Positions 8,856 through 18,297 of a stretch of 64,000 nucleotides of DNA are shown piece by piece. Each line of letters opens with the position of its first letter. Position 1 is the stretch's first letter. Below the pieces are notes generated by a model. That model saw nothing but the letters and a program-made list of their open reading frames with translations, made no database searches and had not been told where the DNA came from. The position numbers were made by a program, and so were the translations under genes. The DNA comes from an uncultured Clostridia bacterium. GTDB taxonomy: Bacteria > Bacillota > Clostridia > TANB77 > CAG-508. The stretch spans positions 1-64,000 of the forward strand of contig CAPIEU010000002.1 in the NCBI GenBank assembly GCA_948630815.1. Reading direction: 5' to 3'.

Positions 8856-9050
8856 TTTTTGAACTGGCTAATTCTTAGAACAAAAACAATTATAATATGT
8901 TATAGTATAAATTGTCAATAGTTATTTATAAAAAAACAAAAAAATTTGTTACTAAAGAATAGTTTAATATAGAAATTAAATTCTTTTATTATTATACTAA
9001 TCAAAATATAAGTATTAGCGAGGCAAAAAGTAGATAAATAATTTAAATAA

Positions 9051-9089
9051 AAAGAAATAATCGAAACTACTCGATTATTTCTTTTTTTC
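9051..9089 (+). terminator. Rho-independent terminator
   Basis: AAAGAAATAATCGA pairs with TCGATTATTTCTTT, followed by a T-run. It isolates spoIIGA from upstream transcription. The rest of 8856-9050 is AT-rich with nothing else recognised. Confidence 0.8.
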
Positions 9090-9100
9090 TACACGAAGAT

Positions 9101-9133
9101 TTGACACAATTTTAAAATTAAAAGTTGTACAAT
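9101..9133 (+). promoter_or_regulatory. spoIIG promoter with long spacer
   Basis: TTGACA and TACAAT separated by 21 bases, just upstream of spoIIGA. The spoIIG promoter of Bacillus subtilis is a known Spo0A-activated sigma-A promoter with an abnormally long spacer, so the spacing here is probably meaningful. An imperfect 0A-box (GTGTCAAA on the minus strand) overlaps the -35. Confidence 0.6.
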
Positions 9134-9162
9134 ATAAAAACAATAGAAGGAGGCAAAGAATA

Positions 9163-10092
9163 TTGACAATATATTTAGACGTAATCTTACTCGAAAATTT
9201 ATGTATGAATTATATAATATTATTTGCGACAGCCCTTATTTCAAAAGCAAAAATAACTCAGGTAAGAATTATTTTAGCAAGTCTATTAGGAGGAATATAT
9301 GCAATATTATCATTTACTCCAATACTTGAAATATATACAAATATAATATTTAAAATACTTATATCAATTATAATGATATATATTGCATTTAATTCAAAAA
9401 ATGTAAAAGTTTTATTAAAACAGTTATTACTTTTTTATTTAGTATCATTTGCATTTGGAGGATGTGCATTTTGCTTATTATATTTTATAAAACCACAAGA
9501 CATATTATTGAGAAATGGATATTTAACAGGAACATATCCAATCAAAATAGCACTACTTGGTGGAATTGTAGGATTTGTAATAGTAAACATTGCATTTAAA
9601 TTAGTAAAAGGAAGAATATCTAAGAAAGATATGTTTTGTGATGTAGACATATTATTTAAACAAAAGAGTGTAAAAATAAAAGCAATGATAGATACAGGTA
9701 ATTTATTGAAAGATCCAATTAGTAATATGCCAGTAATTGTTGTAGAAAAGAGCAAGTTAGAAGATATTATACCAAAAGGAATTATAAATAATCTAAATAC
9801 AATATTAGGAGGAGGGGAGGAAACTACTTTAACAGAAGAAGAAAAAGAATATATGCCAAAATTTAGAGTAATACCATTTTCATCACTTGGAAAACAAAAT
9901 GGTTTATTACTTGGATTTATTGCAGATGAGGTTATAGTTAGAACAGAGTCAAATGAAAAAAAATTGAATCAAATTATAGTAGGTATATATGATAAATACA
10001 TAAGTAAAAGTGGGTCATATACTGGTCTTATAGGATTAGATATTATAGAAAGGTGTGAGGAAAATGAATATTTTGCAGATGCTAAAAGATAG
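9163..10092 (+). CDS. spoIIGA: Sporulation sigma-E processing peptidase SpoIIGA
   Basis: 309-aa membrane aspartic protease that cleaves pro-sigma-E in the mother cell. The N-terminal half has about five hydrophobic helices (starting YLDVILLENLCMNYIILFA). The C-terminal half carries the catalytic AMIDTGN motif near residue 177 and a second conserved segment IPFSSLGKQNG. TTG start after AGGAGG. Its end overlaps the sigE start by 29 bases, the usual coupled arrangement with its substrate gene. Confidence 0.93.
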   Translation: MTIYLDVILLENLCMNYIILFATALISKAKITQVRIILASLLGGIYAILSFTPILEIYTNIIFKILISIIMIYIAFNSKNVKVLLKQLLLFYLVSFAFGGCAFCLLYFIKPQDILLRNGYLTGTYPIKIALLGGIVGFVIVNIAFKLVKGRISKKDMFCDVDILFKQKSVKIKAMIDTGNLLKDPISNMPVIVVEKSKLEDIIPKGIINNLNTILGGGEETTLTEEEKEYMPKFRVIPFSSLGKQNGLLLGFIADEVIVRTESNEKKLNQIIVGIYDKYISKSGSYTGLIGLDIIERCEENEYFADAKR

Positions 10093-10801
10093 CATTAATA
10101 CAATATATGTTAAATATATAAATAAAGATATAGAAGATATTTATGAACTACCAATATATTACATAGGAGGTAGTGGGAGTTTACCTCCACCATTAGAACC
10201 TGAAGAAGAAGAAGAAACTTTAAATAGACTTGCAGCAGGAGATGATGGGGCAAGGCAAACATTAGTAGAAAGAAATTTAAGATTAGTTGTATATATTGCT
10301 AAAAAGTTTGAAAATACAGGAATAGGAATTGAGGATTTAATATCTATTGGAACTATAGGATTAATGAAAGGGGTAAATACTTTTAATACAGATAAAAACA
10401 TAAAACTTGCGACATATGCATCACGTTGTATAGAAAATGAAATATTGATGTACTTAAGAAGAAGTAATAAATTAAAAGGAGAAATTTCAATAGATGAACC
10501 ATTAAATCAAGATGGAGATGGAAATGAACTTTTATTATCTGATATTTTAGGAACAGATGGTGATGTTACATCACGTGCTATTGAAGATGAAGTAGATAAG
10601 AAACTATTAAGAGCATCAATGCAAAAACTTAATAATAGAGAGAAAAATATTATGGAATTACGATTTGGTTTTATAAGTGGTAATGAAAAAACTCAAAAAG
10701 AAGTAGCAGATATGTTAGGAATTTCACAAAGTTATATATCTAGACTAGAAAAGAAAATTATTGGAAAAATGAGAAAAGACATTATGAGTAAAACTGGATA
10801 A
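10064..10801 (+). CDS. sigE: RNA polymerase sporulation sigma factor SigE
   Basis: Mother-cell sigma factor. A short pro-region precedes IGGSGSLPPPL, typical of the SpoIIGA cleavage zone. Regions 2 (LRLVVYIAKKFENTGIGIEDL), 3 and 4 (ADMLGISQSYISRLEKK helix-turn-helix) are all present at normal length. ATG at 10064 is preferred; GTG at 10055 is an alternative in-frame start. Confidence 0.95.
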   Translation: MNILQMLKDSINTIYVKYINKDIEDIYELPIYYIGGSGSLPPPLEPEEEEETLNRLAAGDDGARQTLVERNLRLVVYIAKKFENTGIGIEDLISIGTIGLMKGVNTFNTDKNIKLATYASRCIENEILMYLRRSNKLKGEISIDEPLNQDGDGNELLLSDILGTDGDVTSRAIEDEVDKKLLRASMQKLNNREKNIMELRFGFISGNEKTQKEVADMLGISQSYISRLEKKIIGKMRKDIMSKTG

Positions 10802-10830
10802 TACAAATTAACAAACTTTTTTGTAAAACT

Positions 10831-10838
10831 TTGTCGAA
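10831..10838 (+). promoter_or_regulatory. Candidate Spo0A box
   Basis: TTGTCGAA matches the 0A-box consensus, in the 109-bp gap between sigE and sigG. A single short match; the function is inferred from location only. Confidence 0.3.
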
Positions 10839-10910
10839 GAGTAATTGAATAGTTAGGCCTTCTTTTGGAAATACTTTGTATACAAAGATTTCTAAAAGGA
10901 GGCTTTTAAA

Positions 10911-11684
10911 GTGATTAGAAAAGTTGAGATAAGTAATGTTGATACTTCTAAACTCTTAGTTTTATCGAATGAGGAAAAAGAAGAATTATTTATAAAAATG
11001 CGACAAGGGGATACAGAAGCAAGGGAGAAACTTATTAATGGAAATTTAAGGCTTGTTCTTAGTGTGCTTCAAAGGTTTACAGGTAGAGGAGATAATATGG
11101 ACGATTTATTTCAAGTTGGTTGTGTGGGATTGATTAAATCTATTGATAATTTTGATTTATCGCTAAATGTTCAGTTTTCTACTTACGCAGTACCTATGAT
11201 TATTGGAGAAATAAGAAGATATCTAAGAGATAATAATCCAATACGTGTTAGTCGTTCTATAAGAGACTTGGCATATAAAGCATTACAAGCAAGAGAAAAG
11301 ATTACGAAAGAATTAAATAGGGAGCCAACAGTAGAAGAGATAGCAAAAGAAGTAGGTGTAAATAAAGAGGAGATTGTATTTAGTTTTGAAGCTATACAAG
11401 ATCCACTTTCGTTGCAAGAACCTGTTTTTAATGATGGTGCAGATAGTTTATACATTATTGACCAAGTTAAAGATAATAAAAATACTGACGAGAGATGGGC
11501 AGACAATATAACTATTGAACAAGCTATGAAAAAATTGAATGATAGAGAAAAAATGATTATTACGAAAAGGTTTTTTGATGGGAGAACACAAATGGAAGTG
11601 GCTAGTGAAATAGGAATAAGTCAGGCTCAAGTATCAAGATTAGAGAAAGATGCTATTCATAGGATTAAGAAATTATATAAATAA
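10911..11684 (+). CDS. sigG: RNA polymerase sporulation sigma factor SigG
   Basis: 257-aa forespore sigma factor. The N-terminal segment RKVEISNVDTSKLLVLSNEE is characteristic of SigG, followed by region 2 (GRGDNMDDLFQVGCVGLIKS), region 3 and a region 4 helix-turn-helix (ASEIGISQAQVSRLEKDAI). GTG start 9 bases after AAAGGAGG. It lies directly downstream of spoIIGA-sigE, as in most spore formers. Confidence 0.95.
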   Translation: MIRKVEISNVDTSKLLVLSNEEKEELFIKMRQGDTEAREKLINGNLRLVLSVLQRFTGRGDNMDDLFQVGCVGLIKSIDNFDLSLNVQFSTYAVPMIIGEIRRYLRDNNPIRVSRSIRDLAYKALQAREKITKELNREPTVEEIAKEVGVNKEEIVFSFEAIQDPLSLQEPVFNDGADSLYIIDQVKDNKNTDERWADNITIEQAMKKLNDREKMIITKRFFDGRTQMEVASEIGISQAQVSRLEKDAIHRIKKLYK

Positions 11685-11783
11685 ATGTGAATGGTAAAAA
11701 TAGTTAATGTTTAAGTCTATATACTATGTTTTAATAAATCTGTGGAGTAACCTAAACAGTATCAGAATAGAAGGTGCTAATTA

Positions 11784-12629
11784 ATGAAATTATTATTAGA
11801 AATAATTTGTTTTATAGTTTATTCGTTGTTAATAGTAGCAATATCTAAATATATTTTGGTAAATTTACTTAGAAGATTTGCTGAAAGTTTAGATTTAAAA
11901 GCAAAAACAGTAGGTAATATTGCAGGAATTGCAACTTCTATGCCTGAGCTTTTAAGTGTTAGTTTTTCTGCATTTGCGGGGTTAATTGGAACAAGTATTT
12001 ATAACATATTAAGTTCTAATATAATAAATTTTGCACAATATATGTTAGCAATAAGATTAAATAATAATGTAAAGAAACTAAACAATAGAGCATTAAAAAT
12101 AGATGTATTTATGGTAATAGTAACAATAATACTTCCAATTTTAATGCTTATATTTAACATAGAAGCAAATATTGAGATAGTTCCAATTTTTATTTTGCTA
12201 TTTATATTATTCTATTATATAAATTCAAATACTCACAAATTATATTTAAAAAAAGAAGAACAATTAGAAGCGGATATTATAGAAAAAGAAGCAAGATTTA
12301 TTAAAAAGAAGAAAAAAGAAATAATAAAATATTCAACTTATCTTATATTAACAGGTATAGCTTTATTTGTAATTGGAAATTTACTTAGTGATTCACTTGA
12401 AAGATTATGTGTACAATTCAATATACCTGAATTTATTATTGGAATAGCTTTAGGATTTGTAACAAGTTTACCTGAACTTATAACATTCTTTGAGGCTCAA
12501 AAGCATCATAAAAGTACAAATAGTGATTTGGGAGTAGTAGAAGCAACTAATAATTTACTTACATCTAATGTATTAAATCTGTTTTTTATACAAAGTGTAA
12601 GTATTATAATTTATGCTATCTTCAATTAA
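11784..12629 (+). CDS. Sodium/calcium exchanger-family membrane protein
   Basis: 281-aa integral membrane protein with the two inverted alpha repeats of the Ca2+:cation antiporter family: GIATSMPELLSVSFSAFAG (about residue 50) and GFVTSLPELITFFEAQK (about 220), each with the conserved TSxPEL core, separated by hydrophobic helices and a charged loop (Lys-rich, residues 155-180). It probably exports a divalent cation. It lacks a cytosolic regulatory domain. Its place after sigG could mean a sporulation role, but this is speculative. Confidence 0.8.
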   Translation: MKLLLEIICFIVYSLLIVAISKYILVNLLRRFAESLDLKAKTVGNIAGIATSMPELLSVSFSAFAGLIGTSIYNILSSNIINFAQYMLAIRLNNNVKKLNNRALKIDVFMVIVTIILPILMLIFNIEANIEIVPIFILLFILFYYINSNTHKLYLKKEEQLEADIIEKEARFIKKKKKEIIKYSTYLILTGIALFVIGNLLSDSLERLCVQFNIPEFIIGIALGFVTSLPELITFFEAQKHHKSTNSDLGVVEATNNLLTSNVLNLFFIQSVSIIIYAIFN

Positions 12630-12652
12630 AATAATAAAGAAGAATAAAAAGA

Positions 12653-12682
12653 TGTAGGGGCAGGTCTTGTACATGCCCCTAT
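12653..12682. repeat. GTAGGGG palindromic repeat (type B)
   Basis: Short palindrome: GTAGGGGCAG then TGCCCCTA around a short core. Same head as many other intergenic repeats in the window. It may also work as a terminator after the exchanger gene. Confidence 0.7.
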
Positions 12683-12763
12683 TTTCATATTATATATGAA
12701 TAAATTATTAATTTGCGAATATACTATAAATAGTATATTTTGGTAAAAAGGAGAATATTTTCA

Positions 12764-13057
12764 ATGTATGAAGAATATGTAAAAGAAGTTAAATTAGAAG
12801 AAAAAACAGAAGAAGAATCAAATGTTGAATTAATTAAAAGTATAATAAAAACAAAAATGGATTTAGATAGTGCGAATAAAAATTATGAATTTGCAGAAGG
12901 AGAGTTAATAGATTATTACTTATACCAAATAAAAGCAAATCATTCTAAATTAGATTATTTATTAAAAAAAGCAAAGAAAAATGGAATAATAATAGATATG
13001 ATAAAACAAATGGAAATTAGAAGAAATCAAATTTTAGAAGATACAAATGCTGTATAA
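12764..13057 (+). CDS. DUF2508 (YaaL-like) protein
   Basis: 97-aa soluble, highly charged helical protein resembling the YaaL/DUF2508 family, whose gene precedes bofA in Bacillus. The order here is the same. ATG at 12764 is chosen because AAAAGGAG lies upstream; an upstream start gives eight extra residues without a site. Function unknown in the family. Confidence 0.7.
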   Translation: MYEEYVKEVKLEEKTEEESNVELIKSIIKTKMDLDSANKNYEFAEGELIDYYLYQIKANHSKLDYLLKKAKKNGIIIDMIKQMEIRRNQILEDTNAV

Positions 13058-13116
13058 AAAATAAGAATATTTGTCTTGCTTATATCATAGTATGTATAAA
13101 AAGGACGAGGTGATAT

Positions 13117-13383
13117 TTGTTGGACAATAATACTTTAATTATATATATAGCTTGTATATGCTTTTTATTTTTATTTGGAAGAATATTTATATTACCCATA
13201 AAAAGCATTTTAAAATTGGTTTTAAATTCGATATTAGGTGGATTAGTAATATATCTAATAAATGTGATAGGTGGACTCTTTGCTTTCCATATAGGACTTA
13301 ATTATATAACTGCAATACTTGTAGGGATTTTAGGAATACCAGGTGCAATTTTATTGGTTGTTTTGAAGATTTTTTTAGGGTAA
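13117..13383 (+). CDS. bofA: Pro-sigma-K processing inhibitor BofA
   Basis: 88-aa protein with an N-terminal helix (residues 6-25) and a second hydrophobic half ending GIPGAILLVVLKIFLG, the conserved BofA C-terminus. In sporulation BofA restrains the SpoIVFB protease in the outer forespore membrane. TTG start after ACGAGGTGAT. Its place after a YaaL-like gene supports the call. Confidence 0.88.
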   Translation: MLDNNTLIIYIACICFLFLFGRIFILPIKSILKLVLNSILGGLVIYLINVIGGLFAFHIGLNYITAILVGILGIPGAILLVVLKIFLG

Positions 13384-13419
13384 ACTTTTGTCGCACACTA
13401 AAAAAGAGGCTTCGCCTCG

Positions 13420-13444
13420 CGGACGAGCAATGCTCGCCCCTACA
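13420..13444. repeat. GTAGGGG palindromic repeat (type A)
   Basis: Minus strand TGTAGGGGCGAGCATTGCTC followed by GTCCG; a palindromic GAGCAATGCTC core. Near-identical copies at 25959, 26069, 45717, 54593 and 54911. Confidence 0.85.
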
Positions 13445-13477
13445 TTTAACTTAAAATAGCGTATTTTCTTATTATAC

Positions 13478-13512
13478 AAAAAATGGGAGACTGTTTTTTA
13501 TAGTCTCCCACT
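13478..13512 (-). terminator. Terminator of glmS
   Basis: Minus strand AGTGGGAGACT pairs with AGTCTCCCAT and is followed by a T-run, just after the glmS stop. Confidence 0.85.
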
Positions 13513-13517
13513 ATTTC

Positions 13518-15359
13518 CTACTCAACAGTTACAGATTTTGCAAGATTTCTTGGCTTATCTACATCTAATCCTTTTTCTTTAGTTATATAATAAGCGAATA
13601 ATTGTAGAGGTACTATAGTTAAAATTTCAGAAATCATAGGGTGTGTTTTTGGTATTTTTATTACTTTATCATAATTTCCATTTTCTAAATCTTGGTCTGT
13701 TATTATTAAAGTTTTTGCACCACGTGTTATTACCTCTTGAATATTACTTACAGTTTTTGGTGAAAGAATAGGGTCTGTTATAATTCCTACAACTGTAATT
13801 CCATTTTCTATAAGAGCAATAGGTCCATGTTTTAATTCTCCAGCAGCATATGCTTCTGAATGTATATAAGATATTTCTTTAAGTTTTAATGATGCTTCTT
13901 GAGCTACTGCATAATCATTACCTCTTCCTAAAAAGAAAATATCATGTTCATTGTATACTTTTTTTGCAAATTCTTCAATTTCAGTCACATTTTCAAGTAC
14001 TTGTTGTAATTTCTCTGGTAATAATAAAAGTTCATTTTTTATAGCTTCTATTAATGTATTATCACTACATTTTAAAACTTCCGCAAAATGTAATGCAAGT
14101 AGAGCAAGTAAAGTTACTTGAGAAGTATATGCTTTTGTTGATGCAACCGCAATTTCAGGACCTGCATGAGTATAAATTGTATAATCAGCTTCTCTTGAAA
14201 TAGAACTTCCAATAACATTTGAAATAGCAATAGTTTTAGCACCTTGTATTTTTGAAAGTTTTAATGCAGCAATAGTATCTGCAGTTTCACCAGATTGACT
14301 AATATATATACATAGAGTTTTATCATCAATTAAAGGTTCTCTATATCTAAATTCTGATGCAATATCTATTGTAACAGGAATTTTACATAGTCTTTCAAAC
14401 ATTGGTTTAACCGCAAGACCTGCGTGCATTGCAGTACCACAAGCAACTAGATATATTTGGTTTATAGATTCTAAATATTCTTTTGTTAAATTGATATCTT
14501 CAAAATCAACTACTTCGTTATTCTTTAATCTTGAACCGATAGTTTCACGAACAGAACGAGGTTGCTCATATATTTCTTTTAACATATAATCTGGATAACC
14601 ATCTTTTTCGCTAGAAGTAGCATCCCATTCAATAGTTTTTACATCTTTTTCTATTTTTTCTAAGTTGCAATTATAAAAATTAATCTTATCTTTATATACT
14701 TCTACAACTTCACCATCATTTAATAAATAAAAATTTTTTGTATACTCAAGTATGGCAGGTATATCAGATGCAATATAATTTTCATTATCACCACTACCAA
14801 TAACTAGAGGGCTATCTTTTCTTGCTACAATTACTACATTAGGATAGTCTTTACAAAGTACTTCTATAGCATAACTTCCTTTTAAGTCTTTACAAGCAGA
14901 TGCTATAGCTCTTAAAAATCTTTTTTCATCATTGTTTTTATCTTTTGAATAATACATATGAATTAAGTTTGGAATAGTTTCAGTATCTGTGCTAGATTTA
15001 AAACTATATCCTTTTTCTTCTAAAGCATTTCTTAAATCTTGATAATTTTCAATAATACCATTATGAACAACACTAAAAGTATTAGAATTATCCATATGAG
15101 GGTGAGAATTTTCTTTTGATGGTTTTCCATGGGTAGCCCATCTTGTATGAGCAATACCTAGAGTTCCGTTTAAATCATTAATTCCATCTAAATTATATAA
15201 ATTTTTTACTCTTCCTTTATCTTTCATATTAGAGATATAATCGTTTTCCATAGTAGAAATACCACTAGAATCATATCCTCTATATTCCAATTTTAAAAGA
15301 CCATTAATTAGTATAGGACAAGCTTTTTTTGTCCCTATATATCCTACAATTCCACACAT
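13518..15359 (-). CDS. glmS: Glutamine-fructose-6-phosphate aminotransferase (isomerizing)
   Basis: 613-aa GlmS, the entry enzyme of amino-sugar synthesis: fructose-6-P plus glutamine gives glucosamine-6-P. The N-terminal class II glutaminase domain begins MCGIVGYIG with the Cys nucleophile; GTLGIAHTRWATHG and HNGIIENY follow. Two SIS isomerase domains occupy the C-terminal half (CGTAMHAGLA; ISQSGETADT; SEAYAAGELKHGPIAL) and the protein ends in the conserved SVTVE. Expression should be controlled by the upstream glmS ribozyme. All potential CGG triplets fall out of frame. Confidence 0.97.
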   Translation of the reverse strand: MCGIVGYIGTKKACPILINGLLKLEYRGYDSSGISTMENDYISNMKDKGRVKNLYNLDGINDLNGTLGIAHTRWATHGKPSKENSHPHMDNSNTFSVVHNGIIENYQDLRNALEEKGYSFKSSTDTETIPNLIHMYYSKDKNNDEKRFLRAIASACKDLKGSYAIEVLCKDYPNVVIVARKDSPLVIGSGDNENYIASDIPAILEYTKNFYLLNDGEVVEVYKDKINFYNCNLEKIEKDVKTIEWDATSSEKDGYPDYMLKEIYEQPRSVRETIGSRLKNNEVVDFEDINLTKEYLESINQIYLVACGTAMHAGLAVKPMFERLCKIPVTIDIASEFRYREPLIDDKTLCIYISQSGETADTIAALKLSKIQGAKTIAISNVIGSSISREADYTIYTHAGPEIAVASTKAYTSQVTLLALLALHFAEVLKCSDNTLIEAIKNELLLLPEKLQQVLENVTEIEEFAKKVYNEHDIFFLGRGNDYAVAQEASLKLKEISYIHSEAYAAGELKHGPIALIENGITVVGIITDPILSPKTVSNIQEVITRGAKTLIITDQDLENGNYDKVIKIPKTHPMISEILTIVPLQLFAYYITKEKGLDVDKPRNLAKSVTVE

Positions 15360-15435
15360 AATGTAAAACCTCCTAATAAAATAATATGGAAGTAGAAAGT
15401 ATGTAAAAGTTACTTTTGCTAGATTTGTTAAAATA

Positions 15436-15556
15436 TCACTATTTCTTTTTGCTAGCAGTTAATGACAGTAACTTGTGCCACAGAACTATCCGCCGAATCT
15501 TTCGATAAGTTCTATCCTCGTCAACAATATAGATTACATTGTCCTGGCGCTTAAAA
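15436..15556 (-). ncRNA. glmS ribozyme/riboswitch
   Basis: The leader of glmS on the minus strand contains the ribozyme core in order: AAGCGCCAGGAC at the cleavage site, a P2-type hairpin, GACGAGGATAG, ATCGAAAGATTCGGCGGAT and a downstream pseudoknot-forming CACAAG segment with a P3/P4-like hairpin. In Firmicutes this RNA self-cleaves with glucosamine-6-P as cofactor, lowering glmS mRNA. About 75 nt separate it from the gene's AGGAGG site. Confidence 0.9.
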
Positions 15557-15778
15557 CTAAAACATAACTCCTTTCTATATAATGCTTTTACATAAACTTT
15601 CAACTAATGATATTATATTACACTAAATAAAAAAAAGTAGCAAGTCCAATAAGAAAATATTAAGAAAATTGAATATTGTTTAGAGTATAGTTTATAATAA
15701 TCTACAAAAAAGCCTATTTAGTAAAGGGGCTTGTAAATGCTTCGAAGCTTTTTATGTACTGTAAATGGAACATTAACA

Positions 15779-15822
15779 AAAAATAGTACAATATTATAAA
15801 AAACAATTGTACTATTTTTTTT
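15779..15822 (+). terminator. Terminator-like hairpin upstream of recD2
   Basis: AAATAGTACAAT and ATTGTACTATTTTTTTT form a strong stem with a T-run 44 bases before the recD2 start. The rest of 15600-15865 is AT-rich; no gene was seen there. Confidence 0.75.
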
Positions 15823-15865
15823 CTTATGATATAGTAGTATAAAATAAAAAAGATGGAGAGTATTA

Positions 15866-18090
15866 GTGGAAGTACAAGGAGTATTACGGAGAAATAATAT
15901 ATCAAAATGAAATAAATGGATACACAGTAGCGACATTTGAAACAGATGAAGAAGAAATAACAATTGTAGGGTATCTTCCTTTTATTAATGCAGGAGATAC
16001 TCTAAAACTTGTAGGAAAATATGTTACACATCAAGATTATGGAGAACAATTTAAAATAGACACATTTGAAAAAATGATGCCACAAAATTTAGATTCATTA
16101 AAAAATTATCTTGCAAATGGAACAATAAAAGGAATAGGACCATCTACAGCAAAAAAAATAGTAGATACCTTTGGAGAAGATACTATATATATATTTAAAT
16201 ATGAGCCTGAAAAATTAGCTAATATTAAAGGTATTACTAAACTAAAAGCACTAGAAATGTCTGAAAGTTTTAACGAAAATTGGGAACTATGGCAAATAGT
16301 TGGATTTTTAGAAAGGTTTGGAATAGGTCCAGCAAATGCTAAAAAAGTATATAAATTATTAGGTGCTAATGCAATAGAACAAATTGAAGAAAATCCATAT
16401 ATATTAATTGATATTGCAAGAGGAGTAGACTTTAAACAAATAGATAAAATGGCACTTGATATAGGAATAGATAAGGATAATACAAAAAGAATAAAAAGTG
16501 GGATAAAATATAGCTTAATTAGAGTAAGTTATAATGGACATACTTGTGTGAAAAAAGAAAACTTAATAATATTTGTTCATGAATTGCTTGGTGTTCAAAG
16601 TGAATATATAGAGAATTGTTTAATAGATTTAAAAGTGTCAAATGAAATAGTAGTAGAAAAGCAAGCAGAAGATATAGAACTTGTATACTTGCAAGCATTT
16701 TATAAAGCTGAAACAAATATTGCAGAAAAAATAATATCTTTAAATAGTAGTGATAATATAAAAGAAATAAAGAATTTTAAAAAAGAATTAAAACAAATTG
16801 AAAAAGATGAAGATATAATTTTATCAGAAAAACAAAAAGAGGCAGTTGAAGCTGTAAACGAAAATAATGTATGTATTATAACAGGAGGACCAGGAACTGG
16901 TAAAACAACAATTATAAAAAGTATAATAAATTTATACGAAAAAGAAAGTAAAAAGGTAGTACTATGTGCACCAACAGGAAGGGCAGCAAAAAGAATGACA
17001 GAAGCTACAAATAAAGAAGCAAAAACATTACATCGCTTATTAGAAATAGGAAAAATAGAAGAGGAAGGCACTATAGAAAGTACAGATTATGATATAGCGC
17101 CAATAGATGCAGATATAATAATTGTAGATGAAATGTCAATGGTAGATTTATTTTTAATGAACTACCTTTTAAAAGCTGTGTATAAAGGAACAAAACTTGT
17201 ATTAGTAGGAGATGTAGACCAACTTTCATCAGTAGGACCAGGTAGTATTTTGCTAAATTTAATAGAAGCTAATGTTGTAAAAACAGTTCACTTAGATAAA
17301 ATATTTAGACAAGCTGCAAAAAGTAAAATAATACTAAATGCACACAGAGTGAATAATGGAGAAACTTTTATAACACCCAAAGAAGCAAAAGAACACAATG
17401 CAAAAGAAGACTTTTTTTATATTAAAGAAAAATCAACTGAGGGAATGATATATCAGGTTTTATCGTTATGCAAAGAAAGACTTTCAAATTTTGGAGATTA
17501 TAACTTTTTTGATAATATTCAAGTGTTATCACCTACAAAAAAAGGAATGTTAGGAACAAAAGACTTAAATAAAGCATTACAAAAAGAATTAAACCCAGAA
17601 TCAGACTTTAAACAAGAAAAAAATAGTATGGGAGTTACGTTTCGTGAACAAGATAAAATAATGCAAATAAGAAATAACTATGATATATATTGGGAGAGAT
17701 TTGAACCAGAATATGAAAATGGAAGCGGAGTATTTAATGGAGAATTAGGAACGATTGAAAAAATAGATAACTTTGAAAAACAAGTAAAAATTAGATTTGA
17801 TGATAATAAAATAGCTTGGTATGCATTTTCTGATTTAGAACAAATAGAACATGCATATTCTATAACAATACATAAAGCACAACGGAAGCGAATTTGATGT
17901 GGTAATTATGGTATTACCACAGGCTGCTCCAATGTTGCTTACAAGAAATTTACTATATACAGGAATAACAAGAGCAAAAAAGTTACTTATAATAATAAGT
18001 GAAGATAGAGTTTTAAATTATATGATACAAAATACAGATACGAAAAAAAGAAATACAGGACTTGTGTATAAGCTTAAAAATATGAGTTAA
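15866..18090 (+). CDS. recD2: ATP-dependent RecD2 helicase, split by two +1 frameshifts
   Basis: SF1B 5'-3' DNA helicase, 740 aa when both shifts are made, normal for RecD2. GTG start at 15866 after GGAGAG; the reading VEVQGVL, extra C, then GEIIYQNEINGYTVA gives the conserved N-terminal OB-like domain. Next come helix-hairpin-helix repeats (GIGPSTAKKIV; GIGPANAKKVY), Walker A TGGPGTGKTT, Walker B IIVDEMSMVD, GDVDQLSSVGPG and the C-terminal motif HKAQGSEFDVVI, reached only after the second extra C. Without the shifts translation stops at codon 15 or after RKRI. Normally adjacent to comF in Clostridia; here a toxin-antitoxin locus separates them. Confidence 0.93.
15887..15890 (+). other. +1 frameshift site CGGA, recD2 first
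   Basis: tta C gga gaa. Skipping C joins VEVQGVL to GEIIYQNE; zero frame stops after RRNNISK. Confidence 0.85.
17883..17886 (+). other. +1 frameshift site CGGA, recD2 second
   Basis: caa C gga agc. Skipping C restores the helicase motif HKAQGSEFD; zero frame stops after RKRI. Confidence 0.9.
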
Positions 18091-18095
18091 AAGTG

Positions 18096-18124
18096 TTGAT
18101 TTATTAATAAAATTGTTGTATAAT
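18096..18124 (+). promoter_or_regulatory. Promoter of the first type III toxin-antitoxin locus
   Basis: TTGATT and TATAAT with a 17-base spacer, about 30 bases before the tandem repeats. Near-consensus promoters driving the antitoxin RNA are usual for type III systems. Confidence 0.75.
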
Positions 18125-18155
18125 GAATATACTAATAGAGCTAACTAAAGGTTAG

Positions 18156-18243
18156 AAAAAGCGGTCTTAACTCCACCAAACAAGAAACGGAGAATGAAAA
18201 AGCGGTCTTAACTCCACCAAACAAGAAACGGAGAATGAAAAAG
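18156..18243 (+). ncRNA. ToxI-like antitoxin RNA repeats, locus 1
   Basis: Two perfect 41-bp tandem repeats (18156-18196 and 18197-18237) plus the first bases of a third. The unit contains AAAAAGCGGTC and ACTCCACC. In type III systems such repeats are cut by the toxin into RNA units that form an inhibitory RNA-protein complex. The position between promoter and terminator, directly upstream of a ToxN-like gene, supports this role. Confidence 0.88.
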
Positions 18244-18245
18244 TT

Positions 18246-18276
18246 AGGAATTAGTGTTAAAACTAATTCCTTTATT
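18246..18276 (+). terminator. Partial terminator between antitoxin RNA and toxin, locus 1
   Basis: AGGAATTAGT pairs with ACTAATTCCT, followed by TTTATT. A leaky terminator here sets the RNA:toxin ratio in known type III systems. Confidence 0.85.
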
Positions 18277-18297
18277 GTATTTAAGAAAGGAGAAAAA

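Noticed and set aside
17701..17740. AGC GGA in recD2 as another shift site
   Set aside because: The CGG there is out of frame; the sequence NGSGVF reads through normally. The same holds for TAC GGA, GAC GGA and similar junctions in many genes.
18156..18243. CRISPR array
   Set aside because: Repeats are directly tandem with no spacers, followed by a terminator and a ToxN-like gene.
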